Shown here: one piece after another, positions 63,290 to 64,000 of the stretch
Layout: every line of letters starts with the position of its first letter
Position numbering within the stretch: position 1 is the first letter of the stretch
NCBI GenBank assembly: GCA_021780815.1
Contig: JAJXYC010000015.1
Coordinates: 399,796-463,795 of the forward strand
DNA from: Bacteroidota bacterium
GTDB lineage: Bacteria; Bacteroidota; Ignavibacteria; Kapaibacteriales; UBA2268
DNA length: 64,000 nucleotides
Direction: 5' to 3'
The notes under the pieces: model-generated
Seen by the model: the letters and a program-made list of their open reading frames with translations, nothing else
What the model was told of the DNA's origin: nothing
Databases searched by the model: none
Position numbers and translations under genes: made by a program

Positions 63290-64000
63290 TTTTGATTATT
63301 TCATTAATAATCTCAATACCATCATAAGATTTATAGAACCAACCATCAACAAAAGCTTTGATTGTGTATTTAATATCCGAAAACGAATTACTCCGAAAAA
63401 TCCATTTTACAGAATATATTAAAGGTCGCAAATTTTTGACTACAAAATTACCATGCATACGGTCAACTGCTATTTGGTTACGAATAAAATAATATCTACG
63501 TGGAGTATGCATTAATTTAAATGGCTCTGCCAACAAAAGTCTATCCAATTTTGCAGATGTTAAAATTCCAGGAGTAAACCCTGCTCTTTTAGCTCTTATA
63601 AAGAAATCACTATCATCTGCAAAAATAAAAAAATTCTTCTGAGGTAATCCAATTTTTTCAATTACACTTCTATGAAAGAATGCCCCTTCAAATGTTAATC
63701 CTTCTGCTGGAATAAAATCTTTATCTAAATCTTCCTGACTAATTATCTGCAACCAAAATGATTTAAATGGATTGGTTAAATTAAATTTAATCGTTTCGTT
63801 ATAAAACACCGTACCATCAACAGAATAACGTAAAGGTGAATAAATCATTTCTTTCTTACGAGCTTTGAACAATTCTTCTAAACAATTTAATCTCACCACC
63901 ACATCATCGTCCATTTGCCAAATCCACTCATAACCCATTTCAAAAGCAACTTTAAACCCTGTAAATTGTCCGCCCGAACCACCTAAATTACCTTGTGTAA
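63279..64000 (-). CDS. Family-2 glycosyltransferase (rhamnosyl/galactofuranosyl-type), 5' end outside window
   Basis: The frame is open to the window edge, and the residues before the ATG at 63938 (NLGGSGGQFTGFKVAFEMGY) are the typical 'N.GGSGG...G...A...G' core of GT2 enzymes, so the gene starts beyond 64000. WIWQMDDDVVVRLNCLEEL carries the metal-binding DDD, and AEGLTFEGAFFHRSVIEKIG ... FFIFADDSDFFIRAKRAGF the acceptor/base site, as in rhamnosyl- and galactofuranosyltransferases. The C-terminus (FYKSYDGIEIINEIIKNG) is complete and overlaps mtaB by 11 bases. Confidence 0.88.
   Translation of the reverse strand, partial: TQGNLGGSGGQFTGFKVAFEMGYEWIWQMDDDVVVRLNCLEELFKARKKEMIYSPLRYSVDGTVFYNETIKFNLTNPFKSFWLQIISQEDLDKDFIPAEGLTFEGAFFHRSVIEKIGLPQKNFFIFADDSDFFIRAKRAGFTPGILTSAKLDRLLLAEPFKLMHTPRRYYFIRNQIAVDRMHGNFVVKNLRPLIYSVKWIFRSNSFSDIKYTIKAFVDGWFYKSYDGIEIINEIIKNGQ

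Noticed and set aside
1-64000. tRNA, rRNA or tmRNA genes
   Set aside because: I looked for typical cloverleaf arms and rRNA-like conserved blocks and saw none; a covariance-model scan would be needed to exclude small RNAs.

Overview
The window is an AT-rich bacterial chromosome segment with densely packed, mostly short-gapped genes. The gene set points to the Bacteroidota/FCB group, and more narrowly to a Kapabacteria- or Ignavibacteria-like lineage. Evidence: several secreted proteins end in type IX secretion (T9SS) type A / FlgD-like sorting domains, there is a SusC-like TonB receptor with a DUF4249 lipoprotein partner, a divergent GldL/GldM-like motor pair, a Bacteroidota-type promoter (TTG-N19-TATATTTG), and Shine-Dalgarno sequences are scarce in most genes. 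The placement is inference, because no rRNA gene lies in the window.

Layout. 1-1484: YeeE/YedE sulfur-compound transporter halves, the second fused to a cysteine-less rhodanese-like domain. 1572-6007 (minus): sensor histidine kinase and a fused MDR/Gfo-Idh-MocA oxidoreductase. 6138-14749: membrane-anchored GH2-like protein, fmt, a T9SS cargo protein with an IgGFc-binding-like domain and HYDIN-like repeats, and an outer-membrane barrel. 14750-15458 holds a decayed ORF. 15459-22329: PLP sulfur-amino-acid enzyme, panB, rsmA, PAP2 phosphatase, a glycosyltransferase/sugar-transferase fusion, and accA.

22345-25056 is foreign: visibly more GC-rich, with SD-led phage-type genes (DUF2513, Mu-F-like head protein with a nuclease-like tail, zinc ribbon, DUF4406, S24 repressor C-terminus) and a 55-bp tandem repeat. 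It looks like a deleted prophage whose two inner ends were joined head to head near 24350.

25167-32750: fbp, a WG-repeat protein, a T9SS-exported M1 peptidase, YggS, purine nucleoside phosphorylase, rhomboid protease and threonine dehydratase. 32763-33211 is a decayed DUF3782 gene. 33395-34005 (minus): rpsU with a perfect Shine-Dalgarno sequence and a partner gene. 34155-37619: GldL-like and GldM-like proteins followed by two NTF2-like lipoproteins. 37649-43029 (minus): DUF4249 lipoprotein, TonB receptor and a VWA membrane protein.

43521-46298 is a small cassette of unknown function: a six-cysteine secreted protein, a CxxC thioredoxin-fold/propeller protein, and a second six-cysteine protein whose signal peptide lies in another frame. 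46427-54797: a second M1 peptidase, YbaK, HydF, PTS IIA, a DUF2279 protein, a RodZ-like protein, KpsF and a HIT protein. 54880-61637 (minus): a 1665-residue T9SS cargo protein downstream of a Rossmann-fold protein. 61898-64000 (minus): MtaB and a glycosyltransferase that runs off the window edge.
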